A DNA stretch of 64,000 nt from Selenomonas sp. (GTDB lineage Bacteria; Bacillota; Negativicutes; Selenomonadales; Selenomonadaceae): the NCBI GenBank assembly GCA_022482925.1, contig JAKVOG010000004.1, positions 1 through 64,000 of the forward strand, read 5' to 3'. Under the pieces are notes generated by a model. It searched no databases. It had not been told where the DNA came from and saw nothing but the letters and a program-made list of their open reading frames with translations. Positions 20,687 through 29,470 of the stretch are shown here, piece by piece. The position numbers and the translations under genes were made by a program. The first letter of the stretch is position 1. Each line of letters begins with the position of its first letter.

Positions 20687-20718
20687 AAAAAGCCTGCTCT
20701 TAGGTAAGCAGACCTTTT
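20687..20718 (-). terminator. Terminator after the porin remnant
   Basis: On the minus strand AAAAGGTCTGCTT pairs with AAGAGCAGGCTTTT (one bulge), followed by six T. It lies about 20 nt after the repaired porin stop at 20739-20741, which supports that stop as the original gene end. Confidence 0.65.
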
Positions 20719-20738
20719 CTGTATAAATGAGGAGTTTA

Positions 20739-21588
20739 TCAAAATGGAGAATACATGAGAAAAATGTCCATCCGTGTTGTATTCATCACCCCACCAGGTC
20801 AGATGATTGCCGTTCTCCATGGGGAGATTGACTTTGGCCTGCTGTTTCCAGTACTGCAGGAAGGTATCCGTTAGGCCGACCTTCTTATAGAGCTGGACCT
20901 TGAGCATCTTGTTGTTATCGTCTTCGGCAGTATTCTGGCCATAGCCGCCCGAGAGATTCACACCACTCCGGCCAAGATCCGTCCCGGCCGTTACGGCCCA
21001 GATCCGGCTGTGATGCGTCTGATCCGCCAGCCCTTTGGTACCGGTCAGATAATGCGCACCGACGTTGACCTTGCCCAGTTTGGACGTAACTTCACCATAG
21101 GTGATGATGGAGTGCATCTTGTCCTCGTCCTTGGCCTTTTGGGAACCATTGTAGTAGCCATAGGTCATCGAAGCAGCGGTCCGGCTGTCAAACTGATGGC
21201 TGGCCGATACGCCGCTGATGAAGTCATCGCCCAGAAAACCGCCCGCGAACCAGTAGGCGTTCTTGCCGCCCAGGAACGAGGTCTTCGCATCCGGTTTATA
21301 GTTGATATAGGCCAGACGGGAATAGACACCATCATCCGAGCGCTCCTGACGCCAATGATCCGTATCCCAGTAGGTCTGCGTCTCAATCTGCATGAGTGCC
21401 CCCCAGCTTCGGGCTGATCTGCATCTCAGCTGTCAGGCGGTATTCCAGCTCATATTCATGGGCTTTGTCATTGGTCTTGGCGGTCGTATCGCCATAGGTA
21501 TTCTCGGTCTGGATCCAGTGGCTGATCTTCAGGCCATGGGGGGTCAGGCTCATGATGCTTTCGGTCCGTGCGCTGCTGGATCTCATCG
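20739..21588 (-). pseudogene. Outer-membrane porin remnant, 5' end missing
   Basis: The translation is built of alternating beta-strand segments rich in Y, W, G and N with D-rich turns: HWIQTENTYGD, YELEYRLTAEMQISPKLG, DGVYSRLAYINYKPDAK, KNAYWFAGGFLGDDFISGVSASHQFD, VGAHYLTGTKG, GVNLSGGYGQN. This fits the putative porins of Negativicutes. No signal peptide, SLH domain or start remains. The frame breaks in the C6 run at 21399-21404 and again in the A run near 20761; repairing the latter gives a C-terminal LMYSPF ending in Phe, as outer-membrane barrels do. The left part is joined to unrelated regulator sequence near 21550-21590. Confidence 0.65.
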
Positions 21589-21785
21589 TAAATAGAGGAA
21601 CGTACAGATCAACTGATAGCGCTCGGCAAAGCTCCGCTGACGCAGGGCCGGCAAAGCAATCGTCATCGGAATGCGCCGGGTGAATGTCTGCAACAGGGAA
21701 GAGTGCGGATCCTCCGTCGTTGCTGCAAGGAGCAGCACGCTGGCCTGTTGCTGGACCGTGCTGCCGGATACCAGTTTCTTTCCCT
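21560..21785 (-). pseudogene. Internal fragment of a LevR-type sigma-54-dependent activator
   Basis: About 70 codons just downstream of nanE read QASVLLLAATTEDPHSSLLQ and TFTRRIPMTIALPALRQRSFAERYQLI in turn. This matches the part of the AAA+ domain of LevR/ManR-type PTS-operon activators where ATTE-P-S-LL-TF-RRIP is conserved. No ATP-binding Walker A, HTH or PRD/EII domains are present on either side. One extra T near 21590 ends the frame. It runs straight into porin sequence, so this is a deletion scar or, less likely, an assembly join. Confidence 0.6.
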
Positions 21786-21805
21786 GAATGATTTGGTTTT
21801 GTCTG

Positions 21806-22480
21806 TTAATCAGCCAGCGCCCTGGCAAAAGCTGCCGTGATGAGCTGCGGCCGTGTAATCGCCGAACCGACGATGGGAGCATAGGCACCAGCTCCCATAA
21901 CCTGCGTGATATCAGCCGGCGTATTGATCCGGCCCTCAGCAAAAACAGGCACAGTCAGTTTGGCCGCCAGCTGGCTGACCAGCCGGATATCCGGTCCGGT
22001 CAGCTGCGGTGAGTAAGGCGTATAACCCGACAAGGTCGTCGATACGGCATCCGCCCCCAACGCCACCGCCTGTATGCCTTCCTCATAGGTGGATATATCG
22101 GCCAGCACCAGACGCCCGGCCGCATGGATCCGTTCAACCAGTGCTGCCGGCTGCTCTCCGCCGGGCCGCTTCCTGTCTGTCATGTCGAGCGCAATCATCG
22201 CACAGTCCGTGGTCAACAGTTCTTCCACTTCCTGCATGGTCGCCGTGATATAGATCTCCGAGTCCGGATAGTTCCTCTTCAAAAGACCAATGACCGGCAG
22301 ACCTGTCACCCGCCGGATTTCCCTGATATCCTCCACGCCCTGCGCCCGGATGGCAGCTGCTCCGCCTTCCTTCGCCGCCCGTGCCATACGCCCCATGATG
22401 AAGGCGCTGTGCAATGGTTCATCTGGTAATGCCTGACAGGACACGATCAGCCTGCCTTTTACCTCCGACAATATACCCAT
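21806..22480 (-). CDS. nanE: N-acetylmannosamine-6-phosphate 2-epimerase
   Basis: 224 residues, TIM-barrel NanE family: LIVSCQALPDEPLHS, GGAAAIRAQGVEDIREIRRVTGLPVIGLLKRNYPDSEIYITAT, CAMIALDMTDRKRP, LADISTYEEG, VSTTLSGYT and VFAEGRINTPADI. Interconverts ManNAc-6-P and GlcNAc-6-P, feeding the nag operon that lies about 2 kb downstream. AAGGAGG precedes the ATG, but the hairpin and T-run at the 3' end of the upstream gene end only a few bases before it, so expression may depend on read-through. No sialate lyase or kinase genes are present here. Confidence 0.92.
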   Translation of the reverse strand: MGILSEVKGRLIVSCQALPDEPLHSAFIMGRMARAAKEGGAAAIRAQGVEDIREIRRVTGLPVIGLLKRNYPDSEIYITATMQEVEELLTTDCAMIALDMTDRKRPGGEQPAALVERIHAAGRLVLADISTYEEGIQAVALGADAVSTTLSGYTPYSPQLTGPDIRLVSQLAAKLTVPVFAEGRINTPADITQVMGAGAYAPIVGSAITRPQLITAAFARALAD

Positions 22481-22504
22481 CCTGAAACCCTCCTTAAAAA
22501 AAAA

Positions 22505-22541
22505 GATCCAGGCCCTGCAATACTCTTGTAAGACCTGAATC
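22505..22541 (-). terminator. Hairpin between the activase gene and nanE
   Basis: Arms GATTCAGGTC and GGCCTGGATC pair over 10 bp with G-U wobbles, followed on the minus strand by nine T (22496-22504). Classic intrinsic terminator, but the nanE ribosome site begins at once after the T tract. Confidence 0.75.
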
Positions 22542-22549
22542 TCATACGA

Positions 22550-25500
22550 TCAGTTAACCGGGGCCGTCTGCTGGTTGGACAGGCTCTCCGCCATATCCTC
22601 CTGCTCAACGGTCACGTTCTGCTGAGGGCCACGTTCCTTGGCGACCGCCAGCATCAGCTTGATCCGGTTCAGCTGATTCACTTCTGATGAGCCTGCATCA
22701 CAGTCAATCGCCGTGATATTGGCTCCCTTATAGCTATTGCGCAGCTCATGCATGACGCCCTTGCCGGTGATATGGTTTGGCAGGCATCCGAATGGCTGCA
22801 GGCAGACCACATTGGGTACGCCTTCATCGATAAGCTTGACCATCTCACCCGTCAGGAACCAGCCTTCACCGGCCATGTTGCCGAGGCTGACATGGCGCGA
22901 AGCAAGTTCTGCGGTCTGATAGATCGTATGTGGCGGCAGGAAGCGGCGGCTCTCCATAAGGGCCTTGCGCATCGGCCGGCGAAAGAACTCGATAACCTTG
23001 ATGAACATCTTGCCAAAGAATTCGTCCTTGTATTTCCCGGCCAGCAGTTCATGCTTGGCAATCGCATCATAGGCCGAATACAGGAAGAAATCCACGAAAT
23101 CCGGCATGACCACTTCTGCCCCTTCATCCATGAGTACCTGTTCAATGTGGTTGTTGGCCACTGGATGATACTTGACCAGGATCTCGCCGACAATGCCGAC
23201 TTTCGGCTTCCAGAGTTCTTCGTCCACAGGCAGGTTATCGAAATCACGAACCAGCGCACGAATATTCTTCTTGAACTTGAAATAGCCGCCATGCTGCAGT
23301 TCTGCCTTGCACCGGTCCATCCACTTGCGGAACAGTGCCTGTGTCGAGCCCTTTGTACGCTCGTACGGCAGCGTACGGTTGCGCACGTTCATCAGCGTAT
23401 CGCCATAGATTGCTGCCTTGATGGCATCAGTCAGCATGCTGCGGTCCATATTGAACGCATCGGTCTCGTCCTTCATGCCATGAACGGCAAAGACCGGCAC
23501 CTGCGGGAAGCCCGCATACTTGAGTGCCTGACGCAGTACGCTCAGATAGTTGGTTGCCCGGCAGGCACCACAGGTCTGGAACAGCATGATGCTGGTATGA
23601 TCCGGATCGCACTGGCCGGACTTCAAAGCCGAGATCAGCTGACCAATCACGACAATAGCCGGATAGCACATATCGTTATTGACATAACGAAGTCCCGTAT
23701 CAATGGCCTCTTTGCCCGGCATTGGCGGAATCATCGCCCGGTAGCCGTGCTTCTGGAGCACCGTCTGGAACAGCTCAAAGTGAATTGGTGCCATCTGCGG
23801 TGCCAGGATCGTATGGGTTGCCTTGCAATCTTCGGTGAAATGCGGACGCTCGATCGGACGAACTTCTTTATAGGCCACCGGTTTGCGACGCGCCAGCGCA
23901 GCCATCAGCGAACGCAGACGGATGCGGGCCGCACCGAGGTTCGAGACCTCGTCCAGTTTAATCATCGTATAGATGCGGTGATGGTCCTCCAGGATTTCCT
24001 TGACCTGCCCCGTTGTCAGCGCATCGAGTCCGCAGCCAAAGGAACTGAACTGGATAAGTGTCAGATTCTGATGCTCGGCTGTGAACTGGGCCGCATGGTA
24101 CAGACGGGCATGATAGCTCCACTGGTTGACGACCTTAAGCCGCTCCGCCTTGACCGGAATGTGGTAAACCGCATCCTCAGACAGGATTGGCAGTTTGTAG
24201 GACTGGATCATCTCCGGAATGCCATGATTGATCTCCGGATCGATATGATACGGACGACCGACCAGCATGATAGCCTGCTCGCCAGTCTTTTCAATACGCG
24301 CGAGGATCTTCTGCCCATAGTCACGGACATCCTGACGATAGCGCTCAATCTCTGCATAAGCCGCCTCAACGGCTGCAGCGATTTCCTGCTTCGAGAGCTT
24401 CTCACGCTCCCCGAGTTCCTCATAGAGGCGCTCAATCAGCCGCTTACGGTCATGGATTGGCAGGAATGGCTGGATGAAGTCGATGTGCCTCTCACGCAGG
24501 ATATCCATGTTGCCCCGGATATTTTCCGCATAAGACGCCACGATCGGACAGTTAAAATGATTGTCCGAAGCATTGACATCATCTTCCATGTTATAAGGCT
24601 CACATGGATAGAATACTTTCGTGATGCCCTTCTCGACCAGGTCGACGATATGACCATGCGCAATCTTGGCCGGATAGCACAGGGAATCGGATGGCACGGT
24701 CGCCATGCCCTTGTAATACATCTTCGCACTGGATTTGCCCGACAGCACGACCTGATAGCCCAGGAATGTCAGGAACGTGAACCAGAACGGATAATCCTCG
24801 TACATATTGAGCACGCGCGGGATGCCGATCCGGCCTCGTGTCGGATGCTCCAACGGGCGATAATAGTGGAATACCCGCTCATACTTATACGCGTAGATAT
24901 TCGGGGTCTCAGCCTCGGTTGTCTTCTCCCCGCCAATGCCGCGTTCACAGCGGTTGCCGGTGAAGTATTTGCTGCCATCCGGGAATTTCTGCATGGTGAT
25001 CAGACACTTGTTGCCGCAGCCTTTGCAGCGGTAGGAACTGGTCGCCACGGAGAACGTATCCAGCGCCTGCGCCGACAGGATAGCCGAGTGTTCCTGGCCG
25101 CTCTCCAGTGCCAGTATTGCAGCACCATAAGCGCCCATAAGGCCGGCAATATCCGGACGAATCACGTCGCGATCCAGCAGTTTCTCCATGCAACGCAGTA
25201 CCGCGTCGTTATAGAAAGTACCACCCTGCACGACAATATGGTCGCCAAGCTCACGGACATCCTTGAGCTGCATGACCTTGAACAACGCATTCTTGATGAC
25301 CGAGAACGCGATACCCGCTGAGATATCCGCAACCTCGGCACCTTCCTTCTGCGCCTGCTTTACCTTGGAATTCATGAATACCGTGCAGCGGGTACCCAGA
25401 TCCACTGGTGCCTTTGACTCCACAGCCTTCGCAGCAAACTCCGCCGGTGTCATGTGCAGACCCTCGGCAAAGTTCTGGATAAACGATCCACAGCCGGCCG

Positions 25501-26836
25501 AGCAGGCCTCATTGAGCGTAATGCTGCCAATGCTGCCATCCTTGACGAAGAAGCACTTCATATCCTGGCCACCGATATCCAGTACAAAGGTGACCTCCGG
25601 ACAGAATTCCTGAGCTGCCCGTAGATGCGCAAAAGTCTCTACCTCGCCGCCATCTGCATGGATAGCCGCTTTAACGATAGCCTCACCATAACCGGTGGTC
25701 ATCGTGCTGGCGAGCCAGGCTTTATCCGGCATCGCCCTGTAGAGTTCCTTCATCTCCTTGACAACGGTCCGCAACGGCGAGCCTTCATTGCTGCCATAAG
25801 ACGTATAAAGAATTTCCTTATCCCGTCCGATTGCCGTGATCTTCGTCGTCGTCGAGCCGGCATCAATGCCGACATAGACCGGTCCTTCATAGCCGGTGAA
25901 GTCACCGCGCTGGACCTTGTCCTTATCATGACGTTCCCGGAAAGCCTGGTAATCCGCCTCGTCCTCGAACAGCGTAAAATCGGCTTTTCGCGTCTCACCG
26001 GCAGCGGCTTCTTTCGCCCGCTGGATGCTGCTCTCAAGCTGAGCAACATCAATGGTCCTGGCTTCATCCGAGAGGGCCGCGCCCATCGCAACGAAATAAT
26101 TGCCGTAGTCCACATCCACCACATGTTCATCATCGAGCTTCAGGGTCTCGATGAACCGTTTGCGCAGTTCCGGCAGAAAATGCAGCGGCCCCCCCAGGAA
26201 TGCGACATGCCCATCGATTGGTCGGCCCTGCGCCAGATTACCAATGGTCTGATTGACGACAGCCTGGAAAATCGACAGAGCGATATCTGCTTTCTCTGCA
26301 CCATCATTCATGAGGGCCTGGATGTCGGTCTTGGCAAACACGCCACAGCGGGAAGCGATCGTATAGATCTGCCTGCCCCTGGCTGCGAGTTCATCCAGTC
26401 CCGGCGCATCCGTCGAAAGCAGGGACGCCATATGGTCGATAAACGAGCCGGTACCACCTGCACAGACGCCATTCATACGCTGCTCCGGCGCATCGCCGAA
26501 GTATGTGATCTTAGCATCCTCGCCACCAAGCTCCACGACAGTATCGGTCTGCGGAATCAGCTGCTTGACTGCAGCTGCACAGGCAATTACCTCCTGTACA
26601 AACGGCAGTCCGATACGCTGGGCGATCCCCATACCGGCCGAACCAGTCAGGGCGAAAGAAAATTTCTGTTCGCCTACGATGCTTTTTAAATGGGTCAGGT
26701 TTTCCTGCAAGGCATTGCCGATCTCCGAAAAATGACGCGCGTAGTTCTTGTAGAGAATATTCTTCTCATGGTCCAGAACGACCAGTTTGATTGTTGTAGA
26801 ACCTACATCAATGCCTACATTTAGTATCGATTTCAT
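22550..26836 (-). CDS. Giant acyl-CoA dehydratase activase-like fusion protein
   Basis: 1428 residues, unbroken. Two ASKHA ATPase domains of the 2-hydroxyglutaryl-CoA dehydratase activator (HgdC) type: the first at about 5-260 (NVGIDVGSTTIKLVVLD, ELGGEDAKITYF, NGVCAGGTGSFIDHM) and the second at about 318-570 (YVGIDAGSTTTKITAIG, LDIGGQDMKCFF, NEACSAGCGSFIQNF). In each, the Cys would ligate the shared 4Fe-4S cluster. A Cys motif follows (YRCKGCGNKC..NRCERG), then DUF2229 and HgdB-like regions with PCEPYN, SSFGCGLDALTTGQ, FQTCGACRATNYL and LQPFGCLPNHITGKG. Homologues are widespread in anaerobes, but the substrate is not established; ATP-driven low-potential electron transfer is inferred. Cytosolic, monocistronic with its own promoter. 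Confidence 0.85.
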   Translation of the reverse strand: MKSILNVGIDVGSTTIKLVVLDHEKNILYKNYARHFSEIGNALQENLTHLKSIVGEQKFSFALTGSAGMGIAQRIGLPFVQEVIACAAAVKQLIPQTDTVVELGGEDAKITYFGDAPEQRMNGVCAGGTGSFIDHMASLLSTDAPGLDELAARGRQIYTIASRCGVFAKTDIQALMNDGAEKADIALSIFQAVVNQTIGNLAQGRPIDGHVAFLGGPLHFLPELRKRFIETLKLDDEHVVDVDYGNYFVAMGAALSDEARTIDVAQLESSIQRAKEAAAGETRKADFTLFEDEADYQAFRERHDKDKVQRGDFTGYEGPVYVGIDAGSTTTKITAIGRDKEILYTSYGSNEGSPLRTVVKEMKELYRAMPDKAWLASTMTTGYGEAIVKAAIHADGGEVETFAHLRAAQEFCPEVTFVLDIGGQDMKCFFVKDGSIGSITLNEACSAGCGSFIQNFAEGLHMTPAEFAAKAVESKAPVDLGTRCTVFMNSKVKQAQKEGAEVADISAGIAFSVIKNALFKVMQLKDVRELGDHIVVQGGTFYNDAVLRCMEKLLDRDVIRPDIAGLMGAYGAAILALESGQEHSAILSAQALDTFSVATSSYRCKGCGNKCLITMQKFPDGSKYFTGNRCERGIGGEKTTEAETPNIYAYKYERVFHYYRPLEHPTRGRIGIPRVLNMYEDYPFWFTFLTFLGYQVVLSGKSSAKMYYKGMATVPSDSLCYPAKIAHGHIVDLVEKGITKVFYPCEPYNMEDDVNASDNHFNCPIVASYAENIRGNMDILRERHIDFIQPFLPIHDRKRLIERLYEELGEREKLSKQEIAAAVEAAYAEIERYRQDVRDYGQKILARIEKTGEQAIMLVGRPYHIDPEINHGIPEMIQSYKLPILSEDAVYHIPVKAERLKVVNQWSYHARLYHAAQFTAEHQNLTLIQFSSFGCGLDALTTGQVKEILEDHHRIYTMIKLDEVSNLGAARIRLRSLMAALARRKPVAYKEVRPIERPHFTEDCKATHTILAPQMAPIHFELFQTVLQKHGYRAMIPPMPGKEAIDTGLRYVNNDMCYPAIVVIGQLISALKSGQCDPDHTSIMLFQTCGACRATNYLSVLRQALKYAGFPQVPVFAVHGMKDETDAFNMDRSMLTDAIKAAIYGDTLMNVRNRTLPYERTKGSTQALFRKWMDRCKAELQHGGYFKFKKNIRALVRDFDNLPVDEELWKPKVGIVGEILVKYHPVANNHIEQVLMDEGAEVVMPDFVDFFLYSAYDAIAKHELLAGKYKDEFFGKMFIKVIEFFRRPMRKALMESRRFLPPHTIYQTAELASRHVSLGNMAGEGWFLTGEMVKLIDEGVPNVVCLQPFGCLPNHITGKGVMHELRNSYKGANITAIDCDAGSSEVNQLNRIKLMLAVAKERGPQQNVTVEQEDMAESLSNQQTAPVN

Positions 26837-26869
26837 GTTTTCACCACCTGAAAAAATGCATATAGAACA

Positions 26870-26892
26870 AGACCCTCCTATTTCAGGGTCTT
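26870..26892 (-). other. Hairpin at the predicted 5' end of the activase mRNA
   Basis: AAGACCCT and AGGGTCTT form a perfect 8-bp stem that begins at about the predicted start of transcription (near 26891). Only a few T follow, so it is more likely a 5' stabilising hairpin than a terminator. Confidence 0.45.
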
Positions 26893-26897
26893 TTCAT

Positions 26898-26926
26898 ATT
26901 TTAACCTATTCAAGAATGCGGTGCAA
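26898..26926 (-). promoter_or_regulatory. Promoter of the activase gene
   Basis: TTGCAC (26921-26926), 17-bp spacer and TAAAAT (26898-26903) on the minus strand, 61 bp upstream of the start codon and just after the truA terminator. Confidence 0.65.
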
Positions 26927-26953
26927 GTATATTTGTTACATAAGGCAACAAAA

Positions 26954-26971
26954 GCCGGCACAAAGGCCGGC
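26954..26971 (-). terminator. Terminator after truA
   Basis: GCCGGC repeated as an inverted pair (26954-26959 and 26966-26971) with a 6-nt loop and a TTTTGTTG tail on the minus strand, 8 nt past the truA stop. Confidence 0.75.
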
Positions 26972-26978
26972 AAAATGC

Positions 26979-27755
26979 TCAGTATTCCACATGATACAGA
27001 TAGAGTCCACAGGCTGGAGCAGTCGCACTGGCCCGGCCCCGGTCAAGGCTTTCCATGATCTGGCGGAAATCATCGACACTGAGCCGTCCCAGGCCGACAT
27101 TCGCCACCGTTCCGATGATATTGCGGACCATGTGATAGAGGAAGCCGCTGCCATGGATGCGAAACTCCAGCATGTTCCCCGCCTGCGCGGTCACCGTCGC
27201 CTCATACATCGTACGGATGGGGCTCATCGGTGCACCGCCAGCTGCCCGAAATGCACTGAAGTCATGCGTTCCCCTGATGCAATCAAGGGCTGCCTGCATA
27301 GCCGGCACAGCGAGTGGACGGCGCTCATACCATGCATAGCGCTGACTGAACGCATCCGGTGTCTCTCCCTGCTGGATGCGGTAAAGATAGGTCTTTGATT
27401 TCGCACTGTGACGTGCACTGAACTCCGTGTCTGCCTCAGCCGCCGTCTTGACGACGATGTCCGGTGGCAGCAGGCTGTTCACAGCCCGCAGGATACGATC
27501 GACAGGAATGGTCCCATTCGTAAAGAAATTCACGACCTGTCCATAGGCATGGACCCCCGCATCCGTACGGCCGGCTGCCGCCAGCTCAATGGAATCACCA
27601 AAGACGATCTGAAGCTTCTCTTCCAGCACGTTCTGAACGGCCACGACCGGCGGGGTCTGACGCTGAAAGCCATGATAGGCTGTCCCGTCATAGGCAACCC
27701 GCAATACGATATTGCGGGCGCGCGCCTTCATTTCTGCTTTATGTTCTGGTTTCAT
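26979..27755 (-). CDS. truA: tRNA pseudouridine38-40 synthase
   Basis: 258 residues. RVAYDGTAYHGFQRQ, AAGRTDAGVHAYGQVVNF with the catalytic Asp, ARHSAKSKTYLYRI, FSAFRAAG and FRIHGSGFLYHMVRNIIGT are all typical. Isomerises uridines in the anticodon arm of tRNAs. Last gene of the ecf operon, as often in Firmicutes, but rplM-rpsI, which usually follow, are absent and a terminator closes the unit. The N-terminus has two possible Met starts 8 codons apart; the first is annotated. Confidence 0.95.
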   Translation of the reverse strand: MKPEHKAEMKARARNIVLRVAYDGTAYHGFQRQTPPVVAVQNVLEEKLQIVFGDSIELAAAGRTDAGVHAYGQVVNFFTNGTIPVDRILRAVNSLLPPDIVVKTAAEADTEFSARHSAKSKTYLYRIQQGETPDAFSQRYAWYERRPLAVPAMQAALDCIRGTHDFSAFRAAGGAPMSPIRTMYEATVTAQAGNMLEFRIHGSGFLYHMVRNIIGTVANVGLGRLSVDDFRQIMESLDRGRASATAPACGLYLYHVEY

Positions 27756-27809
27756 AGGTTCCCTTCTATATAGTCAATGAGCAACAATCCCTGCTGTGCA
27801 CTACGGTGA

Positions 27810-28611
27810 TCAGCGAAGGAAATAAACCGCAGCGAGACCGGCAGTCATGAACAGAAAGAGCACTCCCGCCACATAATCGATGCCTGTGACCTTCAATGCT
27901 TTCATCTGGGTCCGGCCGATGCCGCCACGATAGCAGCGCGCCTCCATGGCCATCGCAAGCTCATCTGCCCGACGGAACGCAGACAGGAACAGCGGCACCA
28001 GCACCGGCACCATATTCTTCAGCCGCGATACGATGCTGCCTGTAGTAAAATCCGCACCACGGGACTGCTGCGCTTTCATGATTTTATCCGTCTCCTCGAT
28101 CAACGTCGGCACGAAGCGCAGCGCGATCGTCATCATCATCGCCAGCTCATGTGCCGGCAGTCCGAAGCGGCGAAACGGTGAGAGCAGACTCTCCAGTGCA
28201 TCCGTCAGCTTGAGCGGGCTTGTCGTAAAGGTCAGCAGGGTACTCATGAGAATCAGCAGGACCAGCCGCAGACTGATGAAACCCCCCTGCCGTACGCCCT
28301 CCCAGGTCATGGTGAATATCCATACCTTTCGCAATCGGCGTTCCCGGATTGCTGAACAGATGAATGATAAAGGTGAACAGGATGATCCACCAGAGCGGCT
28401 TCAGGGAGCGCAGCATCATGATCATCGGCACACCGGAAATCCAGATCATCACAGCCGTCACAGCGGTCAGGATCCCATAAGCCGGTGCACTGCTGAATAC
28501 GAATACCTCAATCAGGAAAAAGAGCAGCAGGACGATCTTGACCCGCGGGTCCAGCCGGTGAAGGGCAGAGTTCCCCGGGAAATACTGTCCAATGGTAATG
28601 TTACTTAACAC
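27810..28611 (-). CDS. ecfT: ECF transporter transmembrane component T (frameshifted)
   Basis: Membrane scaffold of the shared vitamin/metal ECF transporter module. First half MLSNITIGQYFPGNSALHRLDPRVKIVLLLFFL to HLFSNPGTPIAK; second half VWIFTMTWEGVRQGGFISLRLVLLILMSTLLTFTTSPL, with the A-R-G coupling motifs EARCYRGG and AQQSRGAD. One extra T at 28327-28329 separates them. Repaired length is about 266 residues with 5-6 TM helices. It overlaps ecfA2 by 11 nt. No S component is in the window. Confidence 0.9.
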
Positions 28612-29470
28612 GGCGAACCTCCTTCCGAATGCTCTCTACGCCCTCCGCCAATGTCATCACATCCGTACGCACGGGCAGACCGGCAGCATGAATACGGCCC
28701 ATCAGACTCATGATCCGTGGCTGATGCAGTCCGGCTGCACGCAGCAGGTCCGTCTGCTGAAATACCTTCAACGGCGTATCCTGCAGGACCAGCTGCCCCT
28801 GATTCATGAGAATCAGCGAATCCGCCAGCCGGGCAATATCTTCCATACTGTGTGAGACAAAGATGATGGTCAGATTCCATTTCTTATGCAGTGCCCTGAT
28901 CTGACGGATCAGCGCCTCGCGGCCGCTCGGATCAAGCCCGGCAGTCGGTTCATCCAGCACGAGATAATGCGGATGCAGGGCCAGTACACCAGCGATAGCC
29001 GCACGGCGCATCTGGCCGCCGCTGAGCTGGAATGGCGAACGGTCCTTGAACACCGCGTAATCCAGGCCGGTCAGTTCCATGGCTTCCCGTACACGCTCCT
29101 GGACCGCCTCTTCGGCCAGTCCCTGATTGCGCGGCCCGAAGGCGATATCTTCCGCAATCGTTTCCTCGAACAGCTGCGTCTCAGCATACTGAAAGACCAT
29201 ACCGACCTGCTGACTGGCAATATGCGCCGCTTTTTTGCCGGCTTTGTCATGTCCCTGGAGATCAACACCATCGACCAGCACCTGTCCGGTCGTCGGATGC
29301 AGCAGGCCGTTCAGATGCTGTACCAATGTGGATTTACCCGATCCGGTATGTCCGGCAATGGCCGTAAAGCTGCCCTCTTCGATTGTCAGGGATACATCCT
29401 GCAGCGCCTCACGTTCAAAGGGCGTTCCCGCCATATAAGTATAGCCGACATGATTCAGTTCGATGGACAT
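28601..29470 (-). CDS. ecfA2: ECF transporter ATPase A2
   Basis: 289 residues. Walker A GHTGSGKST, Q-loop VGMVFQYAETQLFEET, signature LSGGQMRRAAIAGVLAL, Walker B LVLDEPTAGLDP and H-switch IFVSHSMED. The extended Q-loop acidic/aromatic stretch and C-terminal extension are as in EcfA' subunits. Pairs with the EcfA1 product to power EcfT-coupled uptake. It overlaps both neighbours (ecfA1 by 16 nt, ecfT by 11 nt), so the three are translated together. Confidence 0.93.
   Translation of the reverse strand: MSIELNHVGYTYMAGTPFEREALQDVSLTIEEGSFTAIAGHTGSGKSTLVQHLNGLLHPTTGQVLVDGVDLQGHDKAGKKAAHIASQQVGMVFQYAETQLFEETIAEDIAFGPRNQGLAEEAVQERVREAMELTGLDYAVFKDRSPFQLSGGQMRRAAIAGVLALHPHYLVLDEPTAGLDPSGREALIRQIRALHKKWNLTIIFVSHSMEDIARLADSLILMNQGQLVLQDTPLKVFQQTDLLRAAGLHQPRIMSLMGRIHAAGLPVRTDVMTLAEGVESIRKEVRRVK

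Noticed and set aside
22748-25321. 857-codon open frame on the plus strand
   Set aside because: It is antisense to the activase gene, whose domains are clear. Its translation is rich in R, H, D and I with no domain or ribosome site; it is a shadow of GC-biased codon use.
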